DNA from: Candidatus Marispirochaeta associata
GTDB lineage: Bacteria > Spirochaetota > Spirochaetia > JC444 > Marispirochaetaceae
Reading direction: 5' to 3'
Length of the DNA: 50,357 nucleotides
Assembly: GCA_001749745.1 (NCBI GenBank)
Contig: JWTM01000043.1
Coordinates: 1 to 50,357 of the forward strand
Within the stretch, counting starts at the first letter, position 1, and every line of letters begins with the position of its first letter. Under the pieces are notes generated by a model, which had not been told where the DNA came from, did no database searches, and was given only the letters and a program-made list of their open reading frames with translations. The position numbers and the translations under genes are program-made. Below are positions 1-8,000 of this stretch, piece after piece.

Positions 1-18
1 TGAGCCTTTTCCGCAGGC
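1..18 (+). repeat. Left terminal inverted repeat of the IS
   Basis: TGAGCCTTTTCCGCAGGC is the exact reverse complement of bases 1701-1718. Similarity stops at base 19, so the repeat is 18 bp unless it extends outside the window. Confidence 0.9.
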
Positions 19-184
19 TGTAACTTCTTGTGAATGAAGAAAAACAGTCGGGAGAGGAAAACAGTTTCCCCCAGGAAAGGGTTGTTTTCATGAGTAAATT
101 TCACTGAATGTCTGTTTTCTGGTAGAATTGCCCCCAGCTTGAACTGGGAGGATAAAAAAAGAGTGCTTCGGGTTAGCGGCCCAT

Positions 185-1525
185 ATGAAGCACTCTTCTA
201 AAAACTGCATGGCAATACTACCATATCAACAACTTTTTGTCTGGTCCGATATCGAAGAATTGGGCGATCTTGAACGCCTTCGTCTGGTGTTGGATGTTCT
301 CCCGGATGAAAACCTTATGCAAGCTCTCGAGTTAAAACGCGGACGGTCTGGAGTAGATAAGTACCCGATTCGTGCCGTCTGGAACTCGATAGTTGCCGGA
401 ATTGTCTTCCAGCATCCGACAATCGAGAGTCTCCGACGGGAGTTGAAGAGAAACCCGCTTTTGAGGCGGATATGCGGGTTTAATCTTGCTTTCGGTATCC
501 GTTCCGTTCCTGGAGCAAGCTGCTACAGCCGGTTCTTCAAACGATTGGGCGAGCATAGCGAAGAGTTGAAAGATATCTTCCAGTCGCTTGTCAGCATCTG
601 CTATCAGGAACTTGATGGGTTCGGCGAAACCCTCGCCATTGATGGAAAGGCCATTTCCAGTTATGCCAGGCGCTCTGGTAACCGTCCGAATGACCGGAGA
701 GGCGATCATGAAGCCAAGTGGGGCAAGCATGTAACCAGAAGCGAGACTAGCGCGGGCACTATTGCCGAGAGCGTAAAAACCTGGTTCGGCTTCACCCTCC
801 ACTTGATTGTCGATACCCGCTATGAACTTCCGGTTGAGTTCACCGTGCTCCCCGCCTCAGACAACGAGATGCCGGTGGCTCATAAGCTGATTGATCGTAT
901 AGCGGATGAGCATCCTGAGCGTCTGAAGCGGTGCGACTATCTGTGCGGTGACCGCGGATATGACGATGGCAAACTCCACCGGAAGCTCTGGGACCAGCAT
1001 AGGATCAAGCCGATTATTGATATTCGGCGCAGCTGGCGTGATGGTGAGCCTACGCGAGCTTACGATGCTGTCCCCGGCGTAGTCTACAATAACAAGGGAG
1101 AGGTTTATTGCGTTGCTCCCTACTCAAATATCCAGAAGAAAATGGCCTATCGAGGTTTCGAGAAGGACCGGAACAGTCTGAAATACAGCTGTCCTGCTCA
1201 CCATTACGGGATTTCGTGTCCTCAGCAGCAGTTCTGCACCCTGCCGACTCAGGTCCGGATTCCATTGGAAGTCGACCGGCGGATCTTCTCGCCGGTTGCT
1301 CGGGACAGCAATAAGTGGCCGCGAATCTACAACCAGCGGTCAGCAGTCGAGAGAGTAAACAGTCGCATCGATACCATGTTCAGTTTTGAGAATCATACGA
1401 TTCGCGGGCAGGAAAAGATGTCATTGCGAATGACTCTGGCATTGATTGTAATGAGCTCATTTGCAGTAGGAAAGGTTCGCAGCGAACAGTCGCCTGATCT
1501 TCGAAGATTTCTATCAGCAAGCTGA
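185..1525 (+). CDS. DDE transposase, IS1182/IS5-like
   Basis: A 446-residue transposase that would cut and join the ends of the surrounding IS. Residues 1-130 look like the InsH/DUF772-type N-terminal domain. The DDE catalytic core follows: first Asp at 153 (AIDGKAI), second Asp at 256 (CGDRGYDD) and Glu at 389 (SAVERVNSRID). A Cys/His-containing insert at about 335-351 (CPAHHYGISC) sits before the last catalytic residue, as in IS1182-type enzymes. The frame is uninterrupted, so the enzyme may be active. The gene is the only one between the two 18-bp inverted repeats. The exact IS family is less certain than the transposase call. Confidence 0.9.
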   Translation: MKHSSKNCMAILPYQQLFVWSDIEELGDLERLRLVLDVLPDENLMQALELKRGRSGVDKYPIRAVWNSIVAGIVFQHPTIESLRRELKRNPLLRRICGFNLAFGIRSVPGASCYSRFFKRLGEHSEELKDIFQSLVSICYQELDGFGETLAIDGKAISSYARRSGNRPNDRRGDHEAKWGKHVTRSETSAGTIAESVKTWFGFTLHLIVDTRYELPVEFTVLPASDNEMPVAHKLIDRIADEHPERLKRCDYLCGDRGYDDGKLHRKLWDQHRIKPIIDIRRSWRDGEPTRAYDAVPGVVYNNKGEVYCVAPYSNIQKKMAYRGFEKDRNSLKYSCPAHHYGISCPQQQFCTLPTQVRIPLEVDRRIFSPVARDSNKWPRIYNQRSAVERVNSRIDTMFSFENHTIRGQEKMSLRMTLALIVMSSFAVGKVRSEQSPDLRRFLSAS

Positions 1526-1700
1526 TGATTCCTCTCACTCGCCTCATTCTGATGGGGTGAGGTAGGTCCAAAGCAGGATGTGGAGGGGAAAAATTGTGAT
1601 ATATGCAGTATTTTGCCAGGTTAAAAGAGTGAGGTGTTGACTGAGGGAGGCTTCGAACCAGATTTGCCCACCGGCATACTGTTCATCCTCAAAAAGGGCG

Positions 1701-1718
1701 GCCTGCGGAAAAGGCTCA
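1701..1718 (-). repeat. Right terminal inverted repeat of the IS
   Basis: Exact reverse complement of bases 1-18. It ends 13 bp before the -35 box of the promoter driving the nucleotidyltransferase module. Confidence 0.9.
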
Positions 1719-1731
1719 AACTTTTCAGCAG

Positions 1732-1760
1732 TTGAGATACCCACATCTTTCTGGTATCAT
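1732..1760 (+). promoter_or_regulatory. Sigma-70-type promoter, possibly giving a leaderless mRNA
   Basis: TTGAGA (1732-1737), a 17-bp spacer and TATCAT (1755-1760) match the sigma-70 layout. The ATG of the next gene is at 1766, which is where transcription would be expected to start, so the transcript may have no 5' leader. No Shine-Dalgarno sequence precedes that ATG. Confidence 0.6.
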
Positions 1761-1765
1761 AGACT

Positions 1766-1954
1766 ATGAACATTGATCGGAGACAACTTTCGATTGTCGA
1801 TCTTCACGACAAGGAGGAAGATCGCAACTATTGGCTCACTAAAACACCTAGTGAACGTTTACGAGCCGTTCAGATCAATCGTGAGGCAGCCTATGGAAGA
1901 GGAGCTTCTTCCCAGGGACTTCAAAGAGTTCTTGAAATTACTGAACGAAGCTGA
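1766..1954 (+). CDS. Small partner protein of a nucleotidyltransferase module
   Basis: A 62-residue protein, rich in charge, without a signal peptide or membrane segment. Its middle (YWLTKTPSERLRAV) and end (LQRVLEIT) resemble small proteins often encoded just ahead of MNT-type nucleotidyltransferases, sometimes regarded as antitoxin-like or accessory subunits. The gene overlaps the following nucleotidyltransferase by 62 nt in another frame, so translation of the two is probably coupled. It starts 5 nt after a predicted -10 box and lacks a ribosome-binding site. The function is inferred from pairing only. Confidence 0.6.
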   Translation: MNIDRRQLSIVDLHDKEEDRNYWLTKTPSERLRAVQINREAAYGRGASSQGLQRVLEITERS

Positions 1955-2366
1955 CGTACAGTATCTACTAATCGGCGGTTATGCGGTGGGTTATTACGGA
2001 TATCCACGATCAACCGCCGATATGGATATTTGGATAGCAATATCCCCTGATAATGCTGAAAAGATGCTAGGGGTATTCAGAAAGTTCGGCATGAATGATC
2101 CTTCCTTAACAACTGAGATTCTCCAATACCCTGGAAAGATAATCCGTATGGGAGTTCCTCCTATTCGTATTGAGGTGCTCACCAAAATCGATGGTGTCGA
2201 TTTTACGGATTGCGATAAGGCCTGCGTGACTACTACAATTGATGGAGTGCCGGTTCGCTTGATATCACGAGATCATCTGCTCCAGAACAAGAGAGCATCC
2301 GGTCGCTACAAGGATCTGGATGATATTGAGCATCTAATGATTGCCCAAGCTGAAGAAGAGGAATAG
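1893..2366 (+). CDS. MNT-superfamily nucleotidyltransferase
   Basis: A 157-residue nucleotidyltransferase-fold protein. The sequence LLIGGYAVGYYGYPRSTADMD contains the GG/GS-like turn and the D-x-D pair (DMD) that bind metal and NTP in this fold. The frame is open from 1773, but ATG at 1893 is preferred because homologues begin near the DFKEFLKLLNEA segment and the upstream part overlaps another gene. It belongs to a family related to AbiEii and MNT toxins that may nucleotidylate a protein or RNA. Together with the overlapping small gene upstream it forms a two-gene module that resembles a toxin-antitoxin or defence pair. The target is unknown. Confidence 0.75.
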   Translation: MEEELLPRDFKEFLKLLNEADVQYLLIGGYAVGYYGYPRSTADMDIWIAISPDNAEKMLGVFRKFGMNDPSLTTEILQYPGKIIRMGVPPIRIEVLTKIDGVDFTDCDKACVTTTIDGVPVRLISRDHLLQNKRASGRYKDLDDIEHLMIAQAEEEE

Positions 2367-2446
2367 TACCAGCTGCTTAACTAAGAGGATCCCGGACGAG
2401 ATTCCCGTCGACTTCGATCTTATTTAACGGATTCATACAATCCTCC

Positions 2447-2521
2447 TGATGAGTTATAGATAGTTTTTCCGGCGCCGCGTACTGATGTTTAGCGCCGGAA
2501 GGTGAGAGTTGCTTATAGGGA
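2447..2521. repeat. Hairpin repeat, copy A
   Basis: A 75-bp sequence related to bases 4736-4813. Its core is CCGGCGC (2469-2475) and GCGCCGG (2492-2498), able to form a 7-bp stem with a 16-nt loop. It lies 81 bp downstream of the minus-strand delta-60 lipoprotein gene. No T-run follows the stem on either strand in terminator orientation. The 236-bp gap 2367-2602 holds nothing else recognised. Confidence 0.65.
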
Positions 2522-2602
2522 GAAGCGAAAATCTTCTTAGAAACTGGGAAAGCGAACTCATAGTAATCGGGTGTCGATAAAACTGAATGCGACCAATACT
2601 AT

Positions 2603-3904
2603 CTATTCAGTTGAATAGACCTGGAAAAAGCTGCTATTCCCCTTGAGGATCATAAGTTCGTCTTTGCCATCGAAATTATAGTTTCCACCGATGTAAAGGG
2701 TATTCTCGGCACTGTTCATTATCATAGCACCAGCAGAGTCACTTCTTTTACTTTCAGAAAAAGCATAAAAAAAGGCGCCGATATCATAGGGATCGAGCTC
2801 TTTACCCTGCTTGGTAATTTTCCATACTGTAAACAGACTCACTTCATCTGATATTCGAGCTGAACCTGATACGAAAACGCCCTCGCGAAATACGCAAACA
2901 TCTTCCGCTGTACCTCGAATAGGGACGAGTATTGGCTCAGTAGATTCTATCTTTTCTTCTTGTTTACTCAGGATAATCATTAGGGATTTTGGCCTGCTCG
3001 CTTCTGCAGCCGAAGCGGTTTCTCTGGCTATGAGGTATACCTTCTCCCCATCAGCATGTACAGAAACTACCCTGGGAGAAGCTAGAATCTCTTGATTAAG
3101 AGATACCGTTCCCTCGTTTCCAAAATCATGATCAATGCTAAAATCAGACGATAAACGGAGTATATTGATCTCGGAGGAATCAGGGCTCTCCTTCCTTGCG
3201 ACCAGATAAAACTCATCGTCCTCGAGTAATCTGCAGGCATAGTCTATACGTATTTCACCTTCTGATTTAATATCACTGTTTACGATCTTCGATTCGATAC
3301 CCGTAGATGAGGCCGTAATAATTCTTAAAGCTATTCCTTTACCGCTGTTCTTCTGCACGCTGAAAAGAAGGACTTTATCATCAAGCATAATCGAAGCCCG
3401 TGCCTGAATAGGCCCGTTGCTTGTATTGAACTCTCGAGAAACCAATAATTGACCGCTCGCATCGAGACAAACCAGGAACAAAGAAGAATCTTCAACCGAT
3501 TGCCTTTCACCAAAGCAGTAAATAGTACCCTTTGAATCAACATATACCTTCCTGCCCACAGCGCTCTGAAGAGTTGATTCATGGGGCATATGTATGTATC
3601 TACCTCGATCACCAAAGTATGGATCAATCACTCCCTTATCGTCGATTTTCCAGACCGCCAAGCTTCGGTTGCTTTCAATATCAGCCACCGCTCCCGACAA
3701 GATATAGGAGCCTGAATTTCGATATTCAAACATATCATCCACAGCAAGATGATGGACAGAACTTGTATCTTCAGAATTGACTACTAAATCAATACCTGAT
3801 TGGCGAAGTAAGTACCAATATCCAGGTAGGCTTGTAACACAAGCGACCAAAGTCGTAAGCCCGACTAAGGTCGCAATCATGCATAAATGAAATCTAATCC
3901 GCAT
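2603..3904 (-). CDS. Putative lipoprotein with delta-60-type repeats
   Basis: A 433-residue exported protein. The N terminus has a hydrophobic stretch ending in LVAC, a lipobox placing the lipidated Cys at residue 22. The mature part contains beta-rich segments that resemble delta-60 repeats: LAVWKIDDKGVIDPYFGDRG early and INILRLSSDFSIDHDFGNEG in the middle, typical of blades in a propeller-like fold. Function is unknown; such proteins are usually surface or periplasmic. Its start codon overlaps the stop codon of the upstream lipoprotein gene by one base (TAATG), so the two are probably translated together. Base composition is AT-richer than the core genes further on, suggesting accessory DNA. 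Confidence 0.7.
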   Translation of the reverse strand: MRIRFHLCMIATLVGLTTLVACVTSLPGYWYLLRQSGIDLVVNSEDTSSVHHLAVDDMFEYRNSGSYILSGAVADIESNRSLAVWKIDDKGVIDPYFGDRGRYIHMPHESTLQSAVGRKVYVDSKGTIYCFGERQSVEDSSLFLVCLDASGQLLVSREFNTSNGPIQARASIMLDDKVLLFSVQKNSGKGIALRIITASSTGIESKIVNSDIKSEGEIRIDYACRLLEDDEFYLVARKESPDSSEINILRLSSDFSIDHDFGNEGTVSLNQEILASPRVVSVHADGEKVYLIARETASAAEASRPKSLMIILSKQEEKIESTEPILVPIRGTAEDVCVFREGVFVSGSARISDEVSLFTVWKITKQGKELDPYDIGAFFYAFSESKRSDSAGAMIMNSAENTLYIGGNYNFDGKDELMILKGNSSFFQVYSTE

Positions 3905-4467
3905 TACTGATCGAAACCGACCGCCTCTATTCTATAGCTGTTCCAGACCGAGTCAGGAGCAATCTGGTCAATATAAGGGCGTACACTGCTCTGCATATCT
4001 CTTAGTTGTAGGTCCTTTTCAAAGTTCCAGCTTGATTCCCTTTCTTTCTCTTGCTCTTTATCGGGCGCCATATATACCATTCGCCAGTGGCCAATATATG
4101 CAACCGATTGTGCCGGAACAGAAAACTCATAACCTATATTTGCCCCGAAAGTGTAGATAACCCCGGCACGTTCAAGATCTGACTTAATATAAAGAAGGGC
4201 ATACTCATGCTCAGCTTGACCCAGGAAATGAAAGAAGCCTTGATTTGTTTTCGCATCAAACTCTTTCCCCGTCTCTAAATCACGAATCCTAACCCATATA
4301 TTGTTCTCAACTAAACGCGGCGCAAGATTGAAAAAACCATCTACAAAATCCATAGTAAAATTTCCAACAACCAGAGAATCGGTTTCATTCAAGGGTTCCG
4401 GAACAGTAGCGCAACCACTAATAATGAAGAGAACAATAAAAACTGTTGCAATTTGTTCCAGATTCAT
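3904..4467 (-). CDS. Putative lipoprotein, unknown function
   Basis: A 187-residue protein beginning with a hydrophobic signal and the lipobox ISGC (Cys19), so it is predicted to be lipidated and exported. The mature region is a beta-rich domain (for example WVRIRDLETGKEF) with no family I recognise. GGAG lies 7 nt before the ATG. It is the first gene of a two-gene unit with the delta-60 protein, joined by a one-base stop/start overlap. Both may form a single envelope complex, but this is only inferred from the coupling. Confidence 0.6.
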   Translation of the reverse strand: MNLEQIATVFIVLFIISGCATVPEPLNETDSLVVGNFTMDFVDGFFNLAPRLVENNIWVRIRDLETGKEFDAKTNQGFFHFLGQAEHEYALLYIKSDLERAGVIYTFGANIGYEFSVPAQSVAYIGHWRMVYMAPDKEQEKERESSWNFEKDLQLRDMQSSVRPYIDQIAPDSVWNSYRIEAVGFDQ

Positions 4468-4818
4468 AATAACTCCAAATTAGTTAATATACTTGGTCGA
4501 TAGTTTAGTCTATGAAGTGGCTGTTTACAAGTAAATTTTTTAATATCCTTGAACAGGGAAGAGAGAAGGCCACATGATACTCAAAGCTTCAGAAAAAGAG
4601 AATACAACTATACAGCATACGACATGCCGAGATTCATTGCCCAACGGAAAACTACAGCGATTAAGAGCTAGAATATCCAATAGGGAGGCTCAAGCAGTCG
4701 AAATATATCGTGTCCGACGGATCCAACAACCATGTTGATTAGTTATAATTGTTACCGGCGCTACATAATGATGTATAGCGCCGGAAAGAGAGGTTTGCTT
4801 CTATGCAGAGGGACAAAT
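4468..4818. other. Intergenic region with hairpin repeat copy B
   Basis: This 351-bp gap holds the promoter region of the lipoprotein pair near 4470-4520 and the hairpin repeat at 4736-4813. Nothing recognisable lies between about 4520 and 4735. Confidence 0.5.
4736..4813. repeat. Hairpin repeat, copy B
   Basis: A 78-bp relative of bases 2447-2521. CCGGCGCTA (4755-4763) and TAGCGCCGG (4776-4784) form a perfect 9-bp stem with a 12-nt loop, and flanking blocks AGTTATA and TTGCTT are also shared. It begins 5 bp after the stop codon of the minus-strand lipoprotein at 4819-5412. Confidence 0.65.
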
Positions 4819-5412
4819 TTACATATCTTTATCGATTTCGAAGTATTCGAAATCAAAGCTGTAGAGCTTGAAATCAAAAATCGAGGAGAGGATCGGAACC
4901 TTAACGGTGAACTCTCCATACTTGGCGAGGGTGGAGTAATACAGCAGGAATCCTCTCTTCAATCCATCCTTCGGAATGCGTATTTTTCTGTCAAAAATAA
5001 AATTATCGATCTGCCGGTTCATTACCGAACGATCGCTGGAACTCACATCAAACGGTTCCCAGAATTGCTTTAATTGAAAAGCATTCTTGGGATAGAAATC
5101 ACCCGTACGGGTTTGCAGTTCAATATCATTCAGGTTGATAACCATTGCATTCTGGGTCTTGTTCTTAATTATGAATTCAAGAACGATAAACTCCCGGGAA
5201 TCCAGGGTATTATCGGGAACAATAAAGGGGCTCATATAGCGACCCGCCCTATCTTCAAGCTCCTCCCGCGGGATGTAGCGCATCTGAAGGTTCACATACT
5301 CGTCGGTCTGATTCTGCAGGGGTTCCTTGAACTGCTTCTGCGTATAAGTTACACAACCACTGATAAGTAGCAGAAACAGCCCGGCAATTATCAATTTTGA
5401 AAAATTATTCAC
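4819..5412 (-). CDS. Putative lipoprotein, unknown function
   Basis: A 197-residue protein with a signal sequence and lipobox ISGC (Cys20). The mature domain is beta-rich and resembles the general DUF4352-like immunoglobulin fold layout (FIVLEFIIKNKTQNAMVINL followed by a statement-like series of strands), but I cannot assign a family. It is monocistronic: the porin terminator lies upstream and a hairpin repeat directly downstream. Its size and lipobox resemble the lipoprotein at 3904-4467, but the mature sequences are not obviously related. Confidence 0.6.
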   Translation of the reverse strand: MNNFSKLIIAGLFLLLISGCVTYTQKQFKEPLQNQTDEYVNLQMRYIPREELEDRAGRYMSPFIVPDNTLDSREFIVLEFIIKNKTQNAMVINLNDIELQTRTGDFYPKNAFQLKQFWEPFDVSSSDRSVMNRQIDNFIFDRKIRIPKDGLKRGFLLYYSTLAKYGEFTVKVPILSSIFDFKLYSFDFEYFEIDKDM

Positions 5413-5470
5413 CTACCATACCTCCGGTTTCAGCTGTAGCCTACAGAGCCCTCAGCAGGTTGTCAACCGG

Positions 5471-5499
5471 AAAAAAAGGACCGTCCCAATGGACGGCCC
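5471..5499 (-). terminator. Rho-independent terminator of the porin gene
   Basis: Read on the minus strand, GGGCCGTCC-ATTG-GGACGGTCC forms a 9-bp stem (one G-U pair) followed by seven T residues. It lies 27 bp after the porin stop codon. Confidence 0.9.
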
Positions 5500-5525
5500 T
5501 CGTATTCAAGATTTTGAACAATCTC

Positions 5526-6626
5526 TTAGAGATCGCACTCTACCTTCATGTACATACCGCCGTTAACAGGCATGGATGCACGATTGTTGTTGGCCCAGCC
5601 AAAACTGGTTACAGCGTAGCCAAGGCGGAACTTCGCAGCGCCAACCTTGTAGAAACCGGAAAGGTCAACACCCAGCAGGTCGCCGTCGGCATTGACGCCG
5701 TCTTCATCAACATCAGCAGTAGCAGCAACAGCATACTGGAAGTCTACATCGGCACCGTACATATCGGTGTAGGCGCTCGCACCACCGCCGAGTACGCGGA
5801 AAGACTCATCGTCGTCGCCAGCAAAGGAGACGGAGAAGTCAGCGGTCATATCATCGGATACCATGTAGTCGACCTGAAGACCAGCACCAAGTGCCTGCTC
5901 AGTTCCGGCAACAGATGCTTCGCTGTCAGTTCCGAACTCGCCACCAACGGTAACGGTCAGAGCGTCCATGCTGTAAACATACTTCGCCTGAAGGTCGATG
6001 ATCGAAGCTTCGGCGCCTGCGCCATCATCTGCAGTATGATAGTTGAACTCAACCCATAGACCGGGAACCAGGGTCTCTGCAGAGTATACAGAGATGAAAT
6101 AGTTCTTGTCGGTGTCATTTCCATCATTCTCAGCACCAGTTACGTCCCAGTTGGACGCTACATCAATACCGATCATACCGGCATCGATTGAAAGCTCAGT
6201 CATGATGTCTTTGAAGGTTCCACCGGCATAGTCAGAGTACTGGTTGCCAACGTTACCGAAGTCGGCGTATTCCTGGTCGCCGGCATCGAAATAACCATTG
6301 TACCAGGTAACCCCTACGGGGAGACCGAAGTAAGCACCCAGGTCAGTGGTCAGCTTCAGGCTGTCAAAGAATACAGACTGAAGGTAGTTTCCACTACCAG
6401 CAACATTTTCTTCTGCACCAGTCTCAATCTGAGTAGAAACAGTGTTGAACTCATCAACCTCAACGGTCACGGCCAGCTCAGCCTCGTTGATTTTCTCATT
6501 GTAGACAGAACCAACAGCGTCTTCACCCATGGTCCAACCAAAATCGGTGTCCCAAGAGAAGCTGACATCAGCGAATGCAGCTGTCGCTACACAGAGAGCT
6601 ACCAAAAGGACGATAAATTTTTTCAT
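5526..6626 (-). CDS. Outer-membrane porin-like beta-barrel protein
   Basis: A 366-residue exported protein. MKKFIVLLVALCVATAAFA is a clear signal peptide ending in an A-F-A cleavage site. The mature part is rich in Gly, Asp and alternating aromatic/hydrophobic residues in strand-like repeats, as expected for a transmembrane barrel. The open frame extends 15 codons further upstream, but ATG at 6626 is preferred because GGAGGAAGGA lies just before it. A strong promoter (6703-6731), a leader of about 70 nt and a perfect terminator suggest a highly expressed, single-gene unit, typical of major spirochaete outer-membrane proteins. Pore activity is inferred, not shown by a recognised motif. Confidence 0.75.
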   Translation of the reverse strand: MKKFIVLLVALCVATAAFADVSFSWDTDFGWTMGEDAVGSVYNEKINEAELAVTVEVDEFNTVSTQIETGAEENVAGSGNYLQSVFFDSLKLTTDLGAYFGLPVGVTWYNGYFDAGDQEYADFGNVGNQYSDYAGGTFKDIMTELSIDAGMIGIDVASNWDVTGAENDGNDTDKNYFISVYSAETLVPGLWVEFNYHTADDGAGAEASIIDLQAKYVYSMDALTVTVGGEFGTDSEASVAGTEQALGAGLQVDYMVSDDMTADFSVSFAGDDDESFRVLGGGASAYTDMYGADVDFQYAVAATADVDEDGVNADGDLLGVDLSGFYKVGAAKFRLGYAVTSFGWANNNRASMPVNGGMYMKVECDL

Positions 6627-6702
6627 GTGTCCTTCCTCCATCGTTTTTAGGGGAATCATGCAACACGGCACAATTTTGTCCCCTTATTTATTTATTGGAG
6701 TC

Positions 6703-6731
6703 AGTATAGCAACCGCCATATGGGCTGTCAA
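6703..6731 (-). promoter_or_regulatory. Strong sigma-70 promoter of the porin gene
   Basis: On the minus strand, TTGACA (6731-6726), a 17-bp spacer and TATACT (6708-6703). The predicted start near 6697 leaves a leader of about 70 nt. Confidence 0.85.
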
Positions 6732-7018
6732 GAAAAATTGGGCGTCTGTAAATAATATTCGGAAAAAAAAAGGTTACATAAATATATGGCTAACAAGCAG
6801 TTATTTTATGCTGATCAAGTTTTAACACAAGGTACTGATCTTTTTCTCGGCCGAAAACTGAGATAATTTTCCGTTCCGATGTTTATTAATTAGATAAAAA
6901 TGATGTATTGGCCATGTTTTTTGCGGTCTATTCCTCACTTCTACCCCCCTAATTCTTCTATATATAGGAGATTTTTCAGATTGCTTTATTAGCCCGGCTT
7001 GTATAGAGTTAGGTTTGA
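6732..7018. other. AT-rich intergenic region
   Basis: The AT-rich space between the divergent porin promoter and the gene at 7019. No gene, strong promoter or structured RNA was recognised. Confidence 0.5.
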
Positions 7019-7993
7019 ATGGACGGACAGGAAACGGAAAAATATTTAAGCGGAAACTGGCGGGAATTAATTGAGGCCGCGGTGGATCTCTATGAGCTGC
7101 AGGATTTTCTGGCCTTTAAAGCCGATTTTTTAAAGGCTCAATTGGGCGAACTGCAGGCCGACGTCGAGAACGGTGTGGTGGAGTTCAAACGTTCCTTTTT
7201 GCATAGCACCTTCGACTTTATCGAGAACCTCAAGTTCGACACCCGCGGTTTCAACTCTATGGGGCGGACGGCCGACCTGCTGCGCTACGGCACCTATATG
7301 GCCCTGATCCAGAAGATGATCGCTTCGGGCAAGATCAAGATTCGGCGGCCGAAGAGCGGCGGCGAAATGGAAGCGCAGGAGACTGCGACAAAGCCGGTGG
7401 ATTCACCGACAAGCGAGTTAATAGAGTTAAAAGAGATAATTGCCGCCATCTCGGAAAAGGTACAAAAGCAACCCCAGCTGAAAACGAATAGCTTCGTGAA
7501 ACAGATCCTTTTGCAGGTCAATCTATATAAGAAGGAGCTGGCCGATTTCCAGCGCCTGGCCGCATCTGTTCCCAAGGAGAAGAGCGCAGGGTTGGCGGTG
7601 AACTTCAAGAAGCGGGTGGCCGAGATCACCGAGAGCGCCAACGAGAACTATCATAAGCTGATGGATGAACTCGAGCCTAAGCCCCAGGCGCCGGCCGTGG
7701 GGTTAATTTCCTACGATTTGAAGAAGCTGATTCCCCTCTACGAGAGTCAGGCCAAGGCCTTCTACGGCCTGGCCGGACGGCTGATGCTGGTCGAGAAGCA
7801 GCGCTCCGGCTATCGGGAGATCCTGCTGCCCCTGCTGCCAAAGCGGGAGGCTTACTTGGGGCTAATCAACAAGGAGCTCGAGGCCTTTACCCTGCTGGAA
7901 CCCTTCGAGGGGGGGCAGCGTAAGGCGACTATGGAGTTTACCCGGGAAATAATACGAATCTTACAGCGCGAGGCGGACGAGGCCTTCCGCTAA
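7019..7993 (+). CDS. Hypothetical helical cytoplasmic protein
   Basis: A 324-residue protein without a signal peptide or membrane segments. It is predominantly charged and helical, with a Lys/Pro-rich linker around residues 110-135 (IKIRRPKSGG) separating an N-terminal helical domain from a long helical, probably coiled-coil region (about 140-320). I do not recognise the family. It starts at ATG 7019 after only a weak AGG-like ribosome-binding site. It is convergent with the manC gene, with 7 bp between the stop codons. Confidence 0.6.
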   Translation: MDGQETEKYLSGNWRELIEAAVDLYELQDFLAFKADFLKAQLGELQADVENGVVEFKRSFLHSTFDFIENLKFDTRGFNSMGRTADLLRYGTYMALIQKMIASGKIKIRRPKSGGEMEAQETATKPVDSPTSELIELKEIIAAISEKVQKQPQLKTNSFVKQILLQVNLYKKELADFQRLAASVPKEKSAGLAVNFKKRVAEITESANENYHKLMDELEPKPQAPAVGLISYDLKKLIPLYESQAKAFYGLAGRLMLVEKQRSGYREILLPLLPKREAYLGLINKELEAFTLLEPFEGGQRKATMEFTREIIRILQREADEAFR

Positions 7994-8000
7994 GGATTCC

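Larger units (their letters stand above)
1..1718 (+). mobile_element. IS1182/IS5-like insertion sequence
   Basis: The element is bounded by a perfect 18-bp inverted repeat at bases 1-18 and 1701-1718 and carries one DDE transposase gene. About 180 bp of non-coding sequence lie on each side of the gene. The first base of the window is the first base of the left repeat, so any target-site duplication on the left cannot be checked and the element may be truncated by the window edge. Family assignment rests on the single long ORF with a Cys-containing insert before the last catalytic residue; IS1182 or a close IS5/IS4 relative is most likely. The element appears intact. Confidence 0.85.

Noticed and set aside
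2447..2521. Hairpin repeats as rho-independent terminators
   Set aside because: The stems are good, but no T-run follows on the strand of the preceding gene in either copy.
4468..4735. Hidden gene in the gap between the lipoprotein genes
   Set aside because: No open frame with a ribosome-binding site or recognisable product was found on either strand, and no RNA fold stood out.
2447..4813. Integron attC sites after the lipoprotein genes
   Set aside because: The repeats have a symmetric GC-rich stem, but no consistent GTTRRRY and RYYYAAC core pair was found at their ends, and no integrase gene is visible.
7994..8000. Terminator between the helical protein and manC
   Set aside because: Only 7 bp separate the convergent stop codons, and no hairpin with T-run is present.
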